A stretch of DNA of 64,000 nt, taken from positions 1-64,000 of the forward strand of contig NZ_JANJOU010000029.1 of NCBI RefSeq assembly GCF_024594815.1, read 5' to 3'. Position 1 is the stretch's first letter. Each line of letters starts with the position of its first letter. Made by a program: the position numbers and the translations under genes. Below the pieces are notes generated by a model. It was given only the letters and a program-made list of their open reading frames with translations, searched no databases and was not told the origin of the DNA. The DNA is from Roseomonas populi (GTDB lineage Bacteria > Pseudomonadota > Alphaproteobacteria > Acetobacterales > Acetobacteraceae). This document shows positions 26,023-34,931 of this stretch, in pieces.

Positions 26023-26331
26023 ATGGACGGCCTCTACTTCCTGGCGATGCTCGCGGGCATCGCGTGGCTCACCTGGTGGGCGGTGCGCGACCCCGGCACG
26101 GCCGCCTGGTCGCCCTTCGAAATGCGGGAGGAGCCGCCGGCCCCGGTTCCTTCGGCGGGGGCCGGCCATGAGCGCGGCGCGCGATATCCTCGCCCATCCC
26201 GGAGCGGCGCCGCGCCGCGCGGAAGACCCGGTCCGGCTGCTGACCTTCAGCACCCTCTACCCAAGCCCGGGCCGGCCCAACCATGGCGTCTTCGTCGAGA
26301 ACCGCCTCCTCCATCTCGTCGGGGGCGGTGA
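26023..26331 (+). CDS. Small single-helix membrane protein (overlaps next gene)
   Basis: The frame begins MDGLYFLAMLAGIAWLTWW, a single membrane helix, and then becomes Pro/Arg-rich. The ATG is preceded by GGAGGAG at ideal distance, the best evidence that it is translated. The frame runs 164 bp into the next glycosyltransferase, and its last 50 residues look like out-of-frame glycosyltransferase sequence. Either the overlap is real or the useful part is only the first 50 or so residues. Function unknown; a small anchor or accessory subunit for the polymerase or transferase is possible. Confidence 0.5.
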   Translation: MDGLYFLAMLAGIAWLTWWAVRDPGTAAWSPFEMREEPPAPVPSAGAGHERGARYPRPSRSGAAPRGRPGPAADLQHPLPKPGPAQPWRLRREPPPPSRRGR

Positions 26332-27391
26332 GGCGGAGAGCACGGTGCTGGCGCCGGTGCCGTGGTTTCCGTTCCGTGGCGGAAGCAGCCCGGCGGAGGC
26401 CCTCCGGCACGGGCTGCGGGTGCATCATCCCCGCTTCCTCGCCCCGCCCGGGCTGGGGATGCTGACCGCGCCCATCAGCCTCTACCTCACGGCCCGCGCG
26501 GCGCTGGCGCGCCTGCGGGAGCGGGGGTTCGACTTCGACCTGCTGGACGCGCACTACCTCTACCCGGACGGCGTGGCGGCGGTCTGGCTGGGGCAGGAGC
26601 TCGGCAAGCCCGTGGTCATCACGGCGCGGGGTTCCGATGTCAGCCAGCTGCCGGACTACCGCCTGCCCCGGCAGGCGATCCGGCGGGCCATCGCGGGGGC
26701 GGACGCACTGATCGCCGTGAGCTCGGGGCTGCGGGACGGCCTGCTGGCGCTCGGGGCGCCGGCGGAGAAGGTCACCGTGCTCCGCAACGGCGTGGACCTG
26801 GATCTCTTCACGCCCCCTGTTTCGCGCCGGGCTGCGCGCGCGGCCCTCGGGCTGGGCGAGGAGCCGGTGCTGATCTCGGTGGGGCACCTCATTGAGCGGA
26901 AGGGGCACCACCACGTCATCGGGGCGCTGCCGATGCTGCCCGGGCACAGCCTGCTCATCCTGGGGGAAGGGTCGGAGCGCGGGGCGCTGCTCGCCCTCGC
27001 GCGGCGGCTGGGCGTGGAGGAACGGGTGCGGTTCGTCGGCGCTCAGCCCCATGCGAGCCTGCCCGGCTGGTACGGCGCGGCGGACGCCATGGTGCTCGCC
27101 TCCAGCCGGGAGGGATGGGCGAACGTGCTGCTGGAATCCATGGCCTGCGGCACCCCGGTGGTGGCGAGCCCGGCCTGGGGCAGCCGCGAGGCGGTGCGCT
27201 CCCCCGCCGCGGGGCTGGTGCTGGATGAGACGACGCCGGAGGCGGTGGCCGCCGGGGTGCGGCGCCTGCTGGCCGCCCCGCCGGACCGGGCCGCCACCCG
27301 CGCCTATGCCGAGGGCTTCGGCTGGGAGGAGACGACCGCCGGGCAGATGCAGGTGTTCCGGCGCGTTCTGGCGGCGAGGGCAGGGGCATGA
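26168..27391 (+). CDS. GT4 glycosyltransferase
   Basis: A 407-residue GT-B enzyme. The N-terminal acceptor half starts with LLTFSTLYPSPGRPNHGVF and the donor half shows ISVGHLIERKGHH, LLILGEGSER and EGWANVLLESMACGTPVVAS, the usual GT4 E-x7-E region. I chose the ATG at 26168 because coding similarity begins about 20 codons later; the longer upstream frame is a shadow of the polymerase gene. It is in the prs operon and overlaps the downstream exported protein by four bases. Sugar specificity cannot be read. Confidence 0.88.
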   Translation: MSAARDILAHPGAAPRRAEDPVRLLTFSTLYPSPGRPNHGVFVENRLLHLVGGGEAESTVLAPVPWFPFRGGSSPAEALRHGLRVHHPRFLAPPGLGMLTAPISLYLTARAALARLRERGFDFDLLDAHYLYPDGVAAVWLGQELGKPVVITARGSDVSQLPDYRLPRQAIRRAIAGADALIAVSSGLRDGLLALGAPAEKVTVLRNGVDLDLFTPPVSRRAARAALGLGEEPVLISVGHLIERKGHHHVIGALPMLPGHSLLILGEGSERGALLALARRLGVEERVRFVGAQPHASLPGWYGAADAMVLASSREGWANVLLESMACGTPVVASPAWGSREAVRSPAAGLVLDETTPEAVAAGVRRLLAAPPDRAATRAYAEGFGWEETTAGQMQVFRRVLAARAGA

Positions 27392-29487
27392 TGCGCCGGC
27401 GCCACCTTCTGGCCACCGCGGCGGCCTGCGCCGCGCCCGCCGGGGCGATGGCGCAGGTGCGCGCCGCCGCCCCGGCCTGTCCCTCCCAGAGGGGCGACGT
27501 GGTGGGGCTGGTGCTGGAGGGGACGGGCGGGCCGGCCGGCGCCGTAGCCGTGTTCGGCCAGGCCTTCCGCCCCGGCGACGTGCCGGATGCCGGCGCCGGC
27601 CGCGCCGCGCTGCGCGCGCGGCTGCCGGACGGGCGGCCCGTGCCCGTGCAGGTTGACGTGAAGGCCCGCCATCCCGACGGCTCCGCCCGCTGGGCGGTGG
27701 TCGCCCTGTCCTGCCCGGCCCTGCCGCGCGGCAGCCGGCAGGGGGTGGTGCTCTCGGCAGCGGCAGAGGCGGCGGGGCCGGCCATGGACACCGCGGCGGC
27801 GCTCTCCGGCCGGCAGGCGGTTGTCACGGTGCGCGGGGCGGGCGGGGCGGAGTGGAGGCTGGATCTCCTGCCGGCCTTCCGCGCCGCGCTGGCGGAGGCG
27901 CCCTGGCAGGCCGGGCCGCTGGCCGTTGCGGCGCGGATCTCTGCCGCCGTTTCCCCGGCCGCGGCGGGGGGCGTCGCCTCCCTCCGCCTGGTCGCGGACG
28001 TGGCGCTGCGGGCGGATGGCGCGCTTTGGGTGGAGGCCTGGTTCCGGAACGACGTTGCGATGCGCCCGAACGGCGGCGAGGCGGCCTACGCCGCGCAGCT
28101 GGTGCTGGACGGGCGCACGGCGCTGGAGGTCACGATCCCCAGGCAGTTCCAGTACACGGGCTGGGGACGGCTGGTGGGATCGGTCCGCGCCGGCACGGCG
28201 CCCTGGGTGCGGCACGATGCCGCCTACCTCGCCGACGCGGCCGCCGTGGCGCGCTACGACCTCTCGACCGGGGTCGATGAGGCGGTGCTGGCCCGGATGG
28301 GGCAGGCAGTCACGACGCCAGCCTGGGCGGCACCCCTGACGGCGCGGGGAATCGCGCAGGACATGGGGCAGACCGGCGGCCGCCCCGATATCGGCCCTGC
28401 CACCATGCCACAGGCCGCCTGGCTGATCACGGGCGACCCCCGCGCGGCCGCCTACGCATTGGGGCAGGCCGAGGCGGCGGGTTCCATCCCCTGGCACTAC
28501 TGGGATCCTTCCGGCGGCGCGGGCAGCGGCGGCTGGATCGACACGCGCCGCTGGCCCCGGCTGTGGAGCGACGGGCGGGGCGGCCCCGCGCCGGGCGGGC
28601 TGATGCAGCCCGTGGCGGGTGATACCGGCTGGCGGGCCGACTGCGCGCACCAGCCGGACCTGAACTTCGTGCCCTACCTGCTCACGGGGCGCCGGGCGCT
28701 GCTGGACAACCTGCAGGCCCAGGCTTCCTGGTGCGTGGTCTCGCAGTGGCCGGCACCGGCCGCCCGCGGGGCAGCGGGCGCCGCGGGGCCGGGGGAGGGG
28801 GTGAACGTCGTGCGCGGCAACCAGGTGCGCGGTGCTGCCTGGTCCCTGCGCCAGCTGGAGAACGCGGCCTGGGTGAGCCCGGACGCCGATCCCAACCGGC
28901 CCTGGCTGCGCGCGGCCGCCGCCGGGAACTGGGCCTGGATCCGCGCGCAGATCCCCGCCTGGACGGCAGCCCAGGGCGAGGCGCATGGCTGGATCCCCGG
29001 CGAATACGGCTCCGCGGGCGTGCTGCCGCCCTGGCAGCAGGACTACTTCGCCTCCACCGCGGCGATCGCGGCGCGGCGGGGGGACGAGGCGGCGCGCGCC
29101 GTGCTGACCTGGATGGCGAACTTCCTCGTCGGCCGCTTCGCGGCGGCGGATCGCGGCTTCACGCGGAACGACGGCGCGGCCTATCTCATCGCGAACCTCT
29201 CCTCCGGCGGGCAGCCCCTGGGCAGCTGGGCGGCGATCGGCGAGGCGACACGGGCAAGGGGCCTCTCCAACGGCAATGGGTGGGGCAAGAGCGAGGGCGA
29301 CTACGTCCAGCTCGCGATGGCCTCGCTCGCGGCCGTCTCCGACGCGCTCGGCTCCGAGAAGGCGGCGCAGGCCTATGGCTGGCTGGCCGGAACCGGTGCG
29401 CCCTTCACCCGCGCGCAGGACTTCGCCCGCGACCCGGTCTTCCACATCGTCCCGCGCGGGCGGGCCGGCGCCCGGTGCGCGCCGTGA
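27388..29487 (+). CDS. Exported protein with RIFT-barrel domain, possible polysaccharide lyase-like
   Basis: A 699-residue protein with a signal peptide (MMRRRHLLATAAACAAPAGA, Tat-like RRR motif). Residues about 35-130 resemble the PcRGLX/YetA-like N-terminal RIFT barrel, seen as ARLPDGRPVPVQVDVKARHP followed by DGSARWAVV. The large remainder has many Trp, Tyr and Gly residues and helix pairs suggesting an alpha/alpha toroid (WQQDYFASTAAIAARRGDE). Relatives are found in exo-rhamnogalacturonan-lyase-like proteins. In an EPS operon such an enzyme could trim or release polymer. Family assignment is tentative; it starts four bases inside the preceding gene. Confidence 0.6.
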   Translation: MMRRRHLLATAAACAAPAGAMAQVRAAAPACPSQRGDVVGLVLEGTGGPAGAVAVFGQAFRPGDVPDAGAGRAALRARLPDGRPVPVQVDVKARHPDGSARWAVVALSCPALPRGSRQGVVLSAAAEAAGPAMDTAAALSGRQAVVTVRGAGGAEWRLDLLPAFRAALAEAPWQAGPLAVAARISAAVSPAAAGGVASLRLVADVALRADGALWVEAWFRNDVAMRPNGGEAAYAAQLVLDGRTALEVTIPRQFQYTGWGRLVGSVRAGTAPWVRHDAAYLADAAAVARYDLSTGVDEAVLARMGQAVTTPAWAAPLTARGIAQDMGQTGGRPDIGPATMPQAAWLITGDPRAAAYALGQAEAAGSIPWHYWDPSGGAGSGGWIDTRRWPRLWSDGRGGPAPGGLMQPVAGDTGWRADCAHQPDLNFVPYLLTGRRALLDNLQAQASWCVVSQWPAPAARGAAGAAGPGEGVNVVRGNQVRGAAWSLRQLENAAWVSPDADPNRPWLRAAAAGNWAWIRAQIPAWTAAQGEAHGWIPGEYGSAGVLPPWQQDYFASTAAIAARRGDEAARAVLTWMANFLVGRFAAADRGFTRNDGAAYLIANLSSGGQPLGSWAAIGEATRARGLSNGNGWGKSEGDYVQLAMASLAAVSDALGSEKAAQAYGWLAGTGAPFTRAQDFARDPVFHIVPRGRAGARCAP

Positions 29488-29537
29488 ATCGTGCGCCATG
29501 AGTCGTGTGGCGTGAGCGGCCGGGGAGGGGCAGCCCG

Positions 29538-30842
29538 ATGATCCTCGTCTTCGACATGACGAATGGCGGCACGGCCCATGTGCCGATCAACCGCGGCCTG
29601 CTGCAGGCGATGGCGCTCGCGCTGCCCGGGACCGGCGTGCGCTTTCATGCCGAGGCGGACCACCTGGCGGCGCTGCGCGAGGACCCGGCGATGCTCCGCC
29701 TGCCGAACCTGCGCTTCACCCCCATCGCGCTCTCGCCGCTGTACCGGTGGAAGACGCACATCGTCTCCGCCCGCCGCTTCTGGCGGGAGCTGCGGACGAT
29801 CCAGGCCGCGCTGCGCGCCGCCGCGCGCGAGGCCAGCGCGGGGGAGGCGCACCTCATCGTGCTCGCCTCCACCACGCCGACGGCGATTCTTGCTGCCCTG
29901 ATCGCGGCACGCACGGCGCGGCAGACCGTCTCGGTGCAGGTGGGCATGCACGGGAACCTCAACGAGGTGGTCGGCTGGCGGTCGCGCCACCCGCTGGTCC
30001 GCATGCTCGACCTGCACGCCATGCTCGCGCGGCCGGCGCGGCAGCTCAGGCTGCTCGTCTTCGAGACGGTGATCCGCGAGGCGCTGGAGGCGATCATCCC
30101 CGGCAGCCGGGCCCGCACGGACGTGCTTCCCCACCCCGTGGACACGCGGGAGGCGGCGGGCCACCCGGCACCCGGCCTGGACGGGCCGCTCCGTATCGGC
30201 ATCGTGGGGATGGCGACCGGATCCAAGGGGATCGACGCCTTCCTGGAGACGGCGCGGCTGTTCCGGGCGCGGTATGGCGAGCGGATCGAGTTCCACATCG
30301 TCGGCGGACGCCCGCACACCACCCCCGCCGAGCGCTTCGCCGACATCGCCCACCCCGTGGAGATCGGGCACATCCCCCGCGCCACCTTCGCGGCGCGGCT
30401 GGCCGGCCTGCACTACGTGTTCCTGCCGCTCCAGCCCGGCTACTACAGCCTGTCGCCGAGCGGTGGGCTGATGGACGCCGTGGCCTGGTGCAAGCCGGTG
30501 ATCGCCGCCCGCGTTCCCATCACCGAGGCGCTTTTCGACGAGGGCGGCGATATCGGCCATCTCTGCGACGACCTCGCGGGGATGCAGGCGGTGCTGGAGG
30601 AGGTCATGGCGGGCGGCCTGGACCGCGCCCGCTACGAGGCCCAGGTGGCGGCGCTGCGCCGGCTGCGCGAGGGCCGCGGGCCGGAGGCGCAGGCCCTGGC
30701 CTACCGGACCATCCTGCGCCAGGGCTTCCCGGAGTTGTTCCGGCGGGCAGCACCATCCCGCCTGGCGCTGGCCTCAGCCCCGGTTGTTGCCGGCGCGCCA
30801 GGAGCCGAGGGCGAGGAGCGTACCGCCGAGGAAACGCGGTAG
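29538..30842 (+). CDS. Glycosyltransferase, GT4-like
   Basis: A 434-residue GT-B-type protein without signal peptide. The N-terminus MILVFDMTNGGTAHVPINRG and the C-terminal donor half with RIGIVGMATGSKGIDAF, HIVGGRPHTT and LSPSGGLMDAVAWCKPVIA support a group-1 transferase, though less typical than its neighbours. The ATG at 29538 has GGGGAGGGG upstream and was preferred to 29505. It is the last gene of the prs operon, and its 3' end overlaps the convergent GT2 gene by 69 bp. Confidence 0.75.
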   Translation: MILVFDMTNGGTAHVPINRGLLQAMALALPGTGVRFHAEADHLAALREDPAMLRLPNLRFTPIALSPLYRWKTHIVSARRFWRELRTIQAALRAAAREASAGEAHLIVLASTTPTAILAALIAARTARQTVSVQVGMHGNLNEVVGWRSRHPLVRMLDLHAMLARPARQLRLLVFETVIREALEAIIPGSRARTDVLPHPVDTREAAGHPAPGLDGPLRIGIVGMATGSKGIDAFLETARLFRARYGERIEFHIVGGRPHTTPAERFADIAHPVEIGHIPRATFAARLAGLHYVFLPLQPGYYSLSPSGGLMDAVAWCKPVIAARVPITEALFDEGGDIGHLCDDLAGMQAVLEEVMAGGLDRARYEAQVAALRRLREGRGPEAQALAYRTILRQGFPELFRRAAPSRLALASAPVVAGAPGAEGEERTAEETR

Positions 30843-31784
30843 CGGCCGCGGCAGGGCGGAGACGCCCAGCTTGAGCTTCGTCCTCCATCCCCGGTGCGGG
30901 CGGGGGAGCTGCGCGTAGATCCGCCGCACCGCCTCGTGGTCATGGCGCCCGAAGGCGATGTCCAGCGCGCTGGCACGGCGATGCGCGGCGCTCTCCCGAA
31001 TGGCGGCCGCGTGCTGCAGCAGAGAGGGGCGGCGTTGGAGCACGTGCTCCAGGATCGCCGCGTCGCCGAGGTTCATCGCCTGCACGTCGGCCGAGTAGTT
31101 GCCGGCGTGCTTACGGATCTCGACCAGTGGCCGGGTCACCACGCCGAAGGGCGCGTGCTCCGCCAGCAGCAGCACCGTGGCGAAATCCGTGCCGACGATG
31201 CGCCCGACGGACGCGTCCCAGCCGCCGATCCCCAGGAGGAAGAGGCGGTCCGCCACCATGCAGGAAGGGAAGAAGGGCTGGAAACGGATGAGCCGGTCGA
31301 CGACCGGGCTGTCGAACACCGCGCTGTCAGGCCCGAGGGGGCGAAGGCCATCCCAGAAGCCGGGCGGCGCCGCATCGAATTTACGCGCGGCGTCGTGCTT
31401 TTCGTCATGGAGAATAGTGAAATTCGCGAAGGCGACGCGCGTGCGCGGCTCTGCGGCCCAGAGCGCGGCCATGGCGCGCAGGAAATCGGGAGACCAGAGG
31501 TCGTCGCTGTCGCAGAACGCCACGAGCTCGCCGCTGGCGATCCGGAGACCAGCATTGCGCGCGGCGAGATCGCCCGAGTTGGGGATGCGGCAGACCGTGA
31601 CAAGGCCGCCGTAGCGCCCGGACAGCATTGCGGTCGTGCCGTCCGTGGATCCATCATCCACCACGATGATCTCGTGCGGGCGCAGGCTCTGGCCGATGAT
31701 GGCGTCGAGGGTCTGGGCGAGCAGGGCCGCGCGGTTGTAGGTGGGGACAACGACGCTGATGCGCACCGTGGCTTGCGGCAACAT
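30774..31784 (-). CDS. GT2 family glycosyltransferase
   Basis: A 336-residue GT-A transferase. It has the GT2 start ISVVVPTYNRAALLAQTLDA, the nucleotide-binding VVDDGSTD and the metal-binding FCDSDDLW. The C-terminal 60 residues are basic and may contact the membrane. It is the last gene of a three-gene minus-strand operon (GT2, FkbM methyltransferase, GT2) with 4-bp spacing. Sugar unknown. Confidence 0.9.
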   Translation of the reverse strand: MLPQATVRISVVVPTYNRAALLAQTLDAIIGQSLRPHEIIVVDDGSTDGTTAMLSGRYGGLVTVCRIPNSGDLAARNAGLRIASGELVAFCDSDDLWSPDFLRAMAALWAAEPRTRVAFANFTILHDEKHDAARKFDAAPPGFWDGLRPLGPDSAVFDSPVVDRLIRFQPFFPSCMVADRLFLLGIGGWDASVGRIVGTDFATVLLLAEHAPFGVVTRPLVEIRKHAGNYSADVQAMNLGDAAILEHVLQRRPSLLQHAAAIRESAAHRRASALDIAFGRHDHEAVRRIYAQLPRPHRGWRTKLKLGVSALPRPLPRFLGGTLLALGSWRAGNNRG

Positions 31785-31788
31785 GGGA

Positions 31789-32730
31789 TCACCCGGGCCC
31801 GCCGGCCCGCCGGAAGACGAGGTCGGCCATGTCGAAGCCCGTGCGGGTGAAGGGAACCAGGCGAGTGGGCGCGGGGCGGATGTAGAAGCCGGGGCGGTAG
31901 TCGTTCGCGACCTCGAACGGGTGGAACCCGGCCTCCCTGAACAGGGCGAGCAGCGCCTCCAGCGATCCGCCGGTCTCGTTCAGGGCGGCGGGCTTCACCT
32001 CGACGAGCACCTCGGCGTCCTCGCGCAGCCGCGGCAGGATGTCCTTCATGCCCTGGAGCACCATCCACTCCGCGCCCTCGACATCGATCTTGATCAGCCG
32101 TGCCGCCGTGATCTCCTCGGCCGGCACGATCTGCGCGAGCGGCCGGCCCTCCACCGTGGCCTCGTGCCGGGCGCCGTTGCGGGCCGCCTCCTCCGCGACA
32201 ATCGTGGTTCCGCCGAGATTCGTGTCGTCGTGCAGGAAAACCGGCACGGGGCCGGCCTCCGCGGTGGCCGCCACATTGTAGGCGCGGACGTTCCCCGCGC
32301 CGTTCGCCGCCAGGTTCCGCTCCAGGCGCCGGAAGATCCAGGGCGACGCCTCCACCGCATGAACGCGCCCGCGGGGCCCGACGAGGCTGGCGGCGAGCAG
32401 CGTGTGCAGCCCGACATTGGCGCCGATATCGATCACCACGTCGCCCGGCTTCAGCGAGGCGCGGAGGAGCGCCGTGACGGAGGGCTCCCAGATGCCGAAG
32501 AAGTACACGTAGCTGTGCACCACGTCCGGGAAGGCGCCTTCCAGCCTTGCTCCGAAGCGCGTCCGCGCCTCGATCCGGAAGGACCGCCAGAGGATGTGGC
32601 GATGGACGATCCGGTTCCAGAGCCATTCCTTGCCCGAGCGCAGTGGGACGTGGCGGAAGTAGAGCCGCAGCCCGGCACAGGCGGCACGGAGCATCATGAG
32701 CTGGCCTTGCGGCCGCGCGATCGCGTTCAT
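31789..32730 (-). CDS. FkbM family methyltransferase
   Basis: A 313-residue SAM-dependent methyltransferase. The SAM site is VVIDIGANVGLHTLLAA (motif I), followed by VHAVEASPWIFRRLERN, and the family signature IKIDVEGAEWMVLQGM. Such enzymes often O-methylate a sugar in a glycan. The ATG at 32730 overlaps the stop of the upstream GT2 by four bases (ATGA); the open frame up to 33432 is a shadow of that GT2. The N-terminal 60 residues are basic and aromatic. Confidence 0.9.
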   Translation of the reverse strand: MNAIARPQGQLMMLRAACAGLRLYFRHVPLRSGKEWLWNRIVHRHILWRSFRIEARTRFGARLEGAFPDVVHSYVYFFGIWEPSVTALLRASLKPGDVVIDIGANVGLHTLLAASLVGPRGRVHAVEASPWIFRRLERNLAANGAGNVRAYNVAATAEAGPVPVFLHDDTNLGGTTIVAEEAARNGARHEATVEGRPLAQIVPAEEITAARLIKIDVEGAEWMVLQGMKDILPRLREDAEVLVEVKPAALNETGGSLEALLALFREAGFHPFEVANDYRPGFYIRPAPTRLVPFTRTGFDMADLVFRRAGGPG

Positions 32731-33719
32731 CGGCTGTCCTGGGAAGAGAAGATTTCGGCGTGGGAATACCGGAGGCGCTGTGCCGGGCCGGCCCCGCCGC
32801 CGATCCACATGCGAAGGAAGGTGGCGAGATCGCCGAGCTCGCGCGGGTCCATGCGATAGGTGTCGAGCGCGAGGAGCAGCGCACGAATGCGGTGGCCGGC
32901 GAGGAGGTTGTTCAGGGCAAGGCCCTTGCGGGCGCTGTAGCGGGCCCAGCGCAGTTCCCGCCGGAAGCCGTGCAGCAGCGGGTCCGCGGCCGCCAGGCTG
33001 TGCATCCGCATGGAATCGGGAGACAGGCGCGCAGGGGATGCCGTGAGGCCCGTTCCAGTGCGGCGCCATGCGTAGACCTCGGCGTCGAGCAGGTGGAGCG
33101 GCTCGACGACCGACAGCTTGGCGAGGAACAGGAAATCCTCGTAGTAGCGGAGCCCCTCGGCAAAACCGCCGATACGGAGAGCGACATCGCGTTTCACCAG
33201 AACCGCGCCGAGGTGCATCCAGAAGTTCGCGATCAGCTGGCGGGTGAGATCGGGGCCGCGATACACATCGGCGCGGTCTGAAGGGCGGCCCGCCCTTGCC
33301 ATCGCGTCCGCGATGCCAGGCTCCCTGTGCAGGCTGCCGTCGCGATGCAGCGAGACGTGCCGGCCGCCGATCCAGTTCGGCTGTGCCGTGCCGGCCAGCG
33401 CCACGGTGGCTTCCAGCCGGCCGGGCAGCCACAAGTCATCCGCGTCGAGGAAGCCGATCCACTCCGTCCTCGCCTCCGCGATGCCGCGGTTCCGCGCCGA
33501 GGCCGGGCCTGTGTTGCGCGCCTGCCGGAAGACCCGGACGCGCGGCTCGGACTGCATCGACTGCAGCGTGTCCAGGGTGGAGCGGTCCGTCGATGCGTCA
33601 TCGACAAGGATGAGTGCGGCGACACCACGGGAATCCCCGGCCGACAGCACCGATCGAGCCGCGGCGCGCAGCAGCGCGGGATCGCTGTTGAAGACAGGGC
33701 AGACGACGCTGAGGTCCAC
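32727..33719 (-). CDS. GT2 family glycosyltransferase (GTG start)
   Basis: A 330-residue GT-A transferase with DLSVVCPVFNSDPALLRAA at the start, ILVDDASTD and FLDADDLW. I placed the start at GTG 33719, which has AGGG nine bases upstream and begins directly at the GT2 core. A longer GTG at 33740 has no ribosome site. It is the first gene of its operon; the AT-rich region 33741-33944 between it and the epimerase should carry both promoters. Confidence 0.87.
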   Translation of the reverse strand: MDLSVVCPVFNSDPALLRAAARSVLSAGDSRGVAALILVDDASTDRSTLDTLQSMQSEPRVRVFRQARNTGPASARNRGIAEARTEWIGFLDADDLWLPGRLEATVALAGTAQPNWIGGRHVSLHRDGSLHREPGIADAMARAGRPSDRADVYRGPDLTRQLIANFWMHLGAVLVKRDVALRIGGFAEGLRYYEDFLFLAKLSVVEPLHLLDAEVYAWRRTGTGLTASPARLSPDSMRMHSLAAADPLLHGFRRELRWARYSARKGLALNNLLAGHRIRALLLALDTYRMDPRELGDLATFLRMWIGGGAGPAQRLRYSHAEIFSSQDSR

Positions 33720-33740
33720 GGGGCAGCCCTGCACATGCAC

Positions 33741-33944
33741 TGGTTGGAGTAAGCAAGATCAGACAGTTCGGGGGTTTAATCAATGAAACTGCACGGACGC
33801 TTTAGTCATTCCGGTTTAATTCTGTGAAATTCAATAAATTCAGATAATGTAAAATGTAAATTGTGTAAGGCGCATAATACTATCTATCCAGAAACCAATG
33901 TCCGGTTATCTTTCACCTGTGCCTTCACGAAGGACTTCAGGGCG
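33741..33944. promoter_or_regulatory. AT-rich divergent promoter region
   Basis: Two hundred bases between the GT2 operon and the sugar epimerase gene, far more AT-rich than the flanking genes. It contains GTAAAATG and GTAAATTG at 33849-33863, related to the GTAAAATTTC copies at 16739-16778, and a CATAAT box at 33873-33878. No confident -35/-10 pair could be assigned. Confidence 0.4.
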
Positions 33945-34931
33945 ATGGCGATGTTCCTGGTGACCGGTGGCTGCGGCTTCATCGGCTCGCATCTCTGCGC
34001 CGCGCTTCGCGCCCGGGGGCACGGCGTCCGGGTGCTGGACGACCTATCCAGCGGGTCCGAGGCCAATCTCGCGCCCGGCAGCAAGCTTCTCCTCGGCGAT
34101 GTCTGCCAGCCCATGGCGCTGCGCGAGGCCCTGGCGGGCGTCGATGGCTGCTTCCATCTCGCGGCGATCGCCTCTGTCCAGCGCGGCGAGAGGGACTGGC
34201 TCGGCGCGCACCGGACCAATCTCTCAGCGACGATCGCGTTACTGGAAGCGGCGCGCGGGCTCCGCATTCCCGTGGTCTACGCCTCTTCCGCGGCGGTGTA
34301 CGGCAGCAACGGGAGCCTGCCGCTGCACGAGGATTCCGCCACCCGGCCGCTTTCGGCCTATGGTGCGGACAAACTGGGATGCGAGCAGCACGCGCGCGTC
34401 GCGGGCCATGTCCACGGCGTTCCCACCGTCGGGCTGCGCTTCTTCAACGTGTTCGGGCCGCGGCAGGACCCGGCCTCGCCCTATTCGGGCGTGATCTCCA
34501 TCTTCTGCGACCGCCTGCTGCGGAACGAGCCATTGACGGTCTTCGGGGATGGCGAGCAGACCCGCGACTTCATCTTCGTCGAGGACGTGGTGCGCGCGCT
34601 TCTCGCGGCGATGGACCACGTCGACATCGCCGCGCCCGTCTATAATATCTGCACCGGGCACGGGGTGTCGGTCCTGGAACTGGCCTCCCTGGTGGCAGAG
34701 CTTTGCGGCGTGAAGGCCGAGATCGTCCGTCAGCCCGCGAGGGCGGGGGAGGTCCGGCACTCGATCGGCTCGGCGCTCCGGGCGCGCGAACGGCTCGGCC
34801 TGGGCTCGACCGTGGCGATCCAGGACGGGCTGGAGGCGACCCTGGCGTGGATGCGGGCCGGGCGACCGGGGCTGGCGCCGTCTGCCCGTCCGGCCGTCAG
34901 CGCCAGAACGCCCATGTGGTCAGGCCTATGA
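33945..34931 (+). CDS. NAD-dependent sugar epimerase/dehydratase
   Basis: A 328-residue extended short-chain dehydrogenase. The NAD site is LVTGGCGFIGSHL, the active-site pair is Ser in YASSAAVYG with a Y-x3-K in YGADKLG, and RFFNVFGPRQDP follows, as in UDP-glucose/GlcNAc 4-epimerases. It would supply a nucleotide sugar for the exopolysaccharide. The ATG at 33945 follows CAGGG; a second ATG two codons on is possible. Its 3' end overlaps the convergent small membrane protein by 35 bp. Confidence 0.9.
   Translation: MAMFLVTGGCGFIGSHLCAALRARGHGVRVLDDLSSGSEANLAPGSKLLLGDVCQPMALREALAGVDGCFHLAAIASVQRGERDWLGAHRTNLSATIALLEAARGLRIPVVYASSAAVYGSNGSLPLHEDSATRPLSAYGADKLGCEQHARVAGHVHGVPTVGLRFFNVFGPRQDPASPYSGVISIFCDRLLRNEPLTVFGDGEQTRDFIFVEDVVRALLAAMDHVDIAAPVYNICTGHGVSVLELASLVAELCGVKAEIVRQPARAGEVRHSIGSALRARERLGLGSTVAIQDGLEATLAWMRAGRPGLAPSARPAVSARTPMWSGL

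Noticed and set aside
22168-26253. 1361-residue open frame on the minus strand
   Set aside because: It lies antisense to prsT and the polymerase gene, is Arg/His/Pro-rich with no domain, and has no ribosome site; it is a by-product of very high GC third positions.
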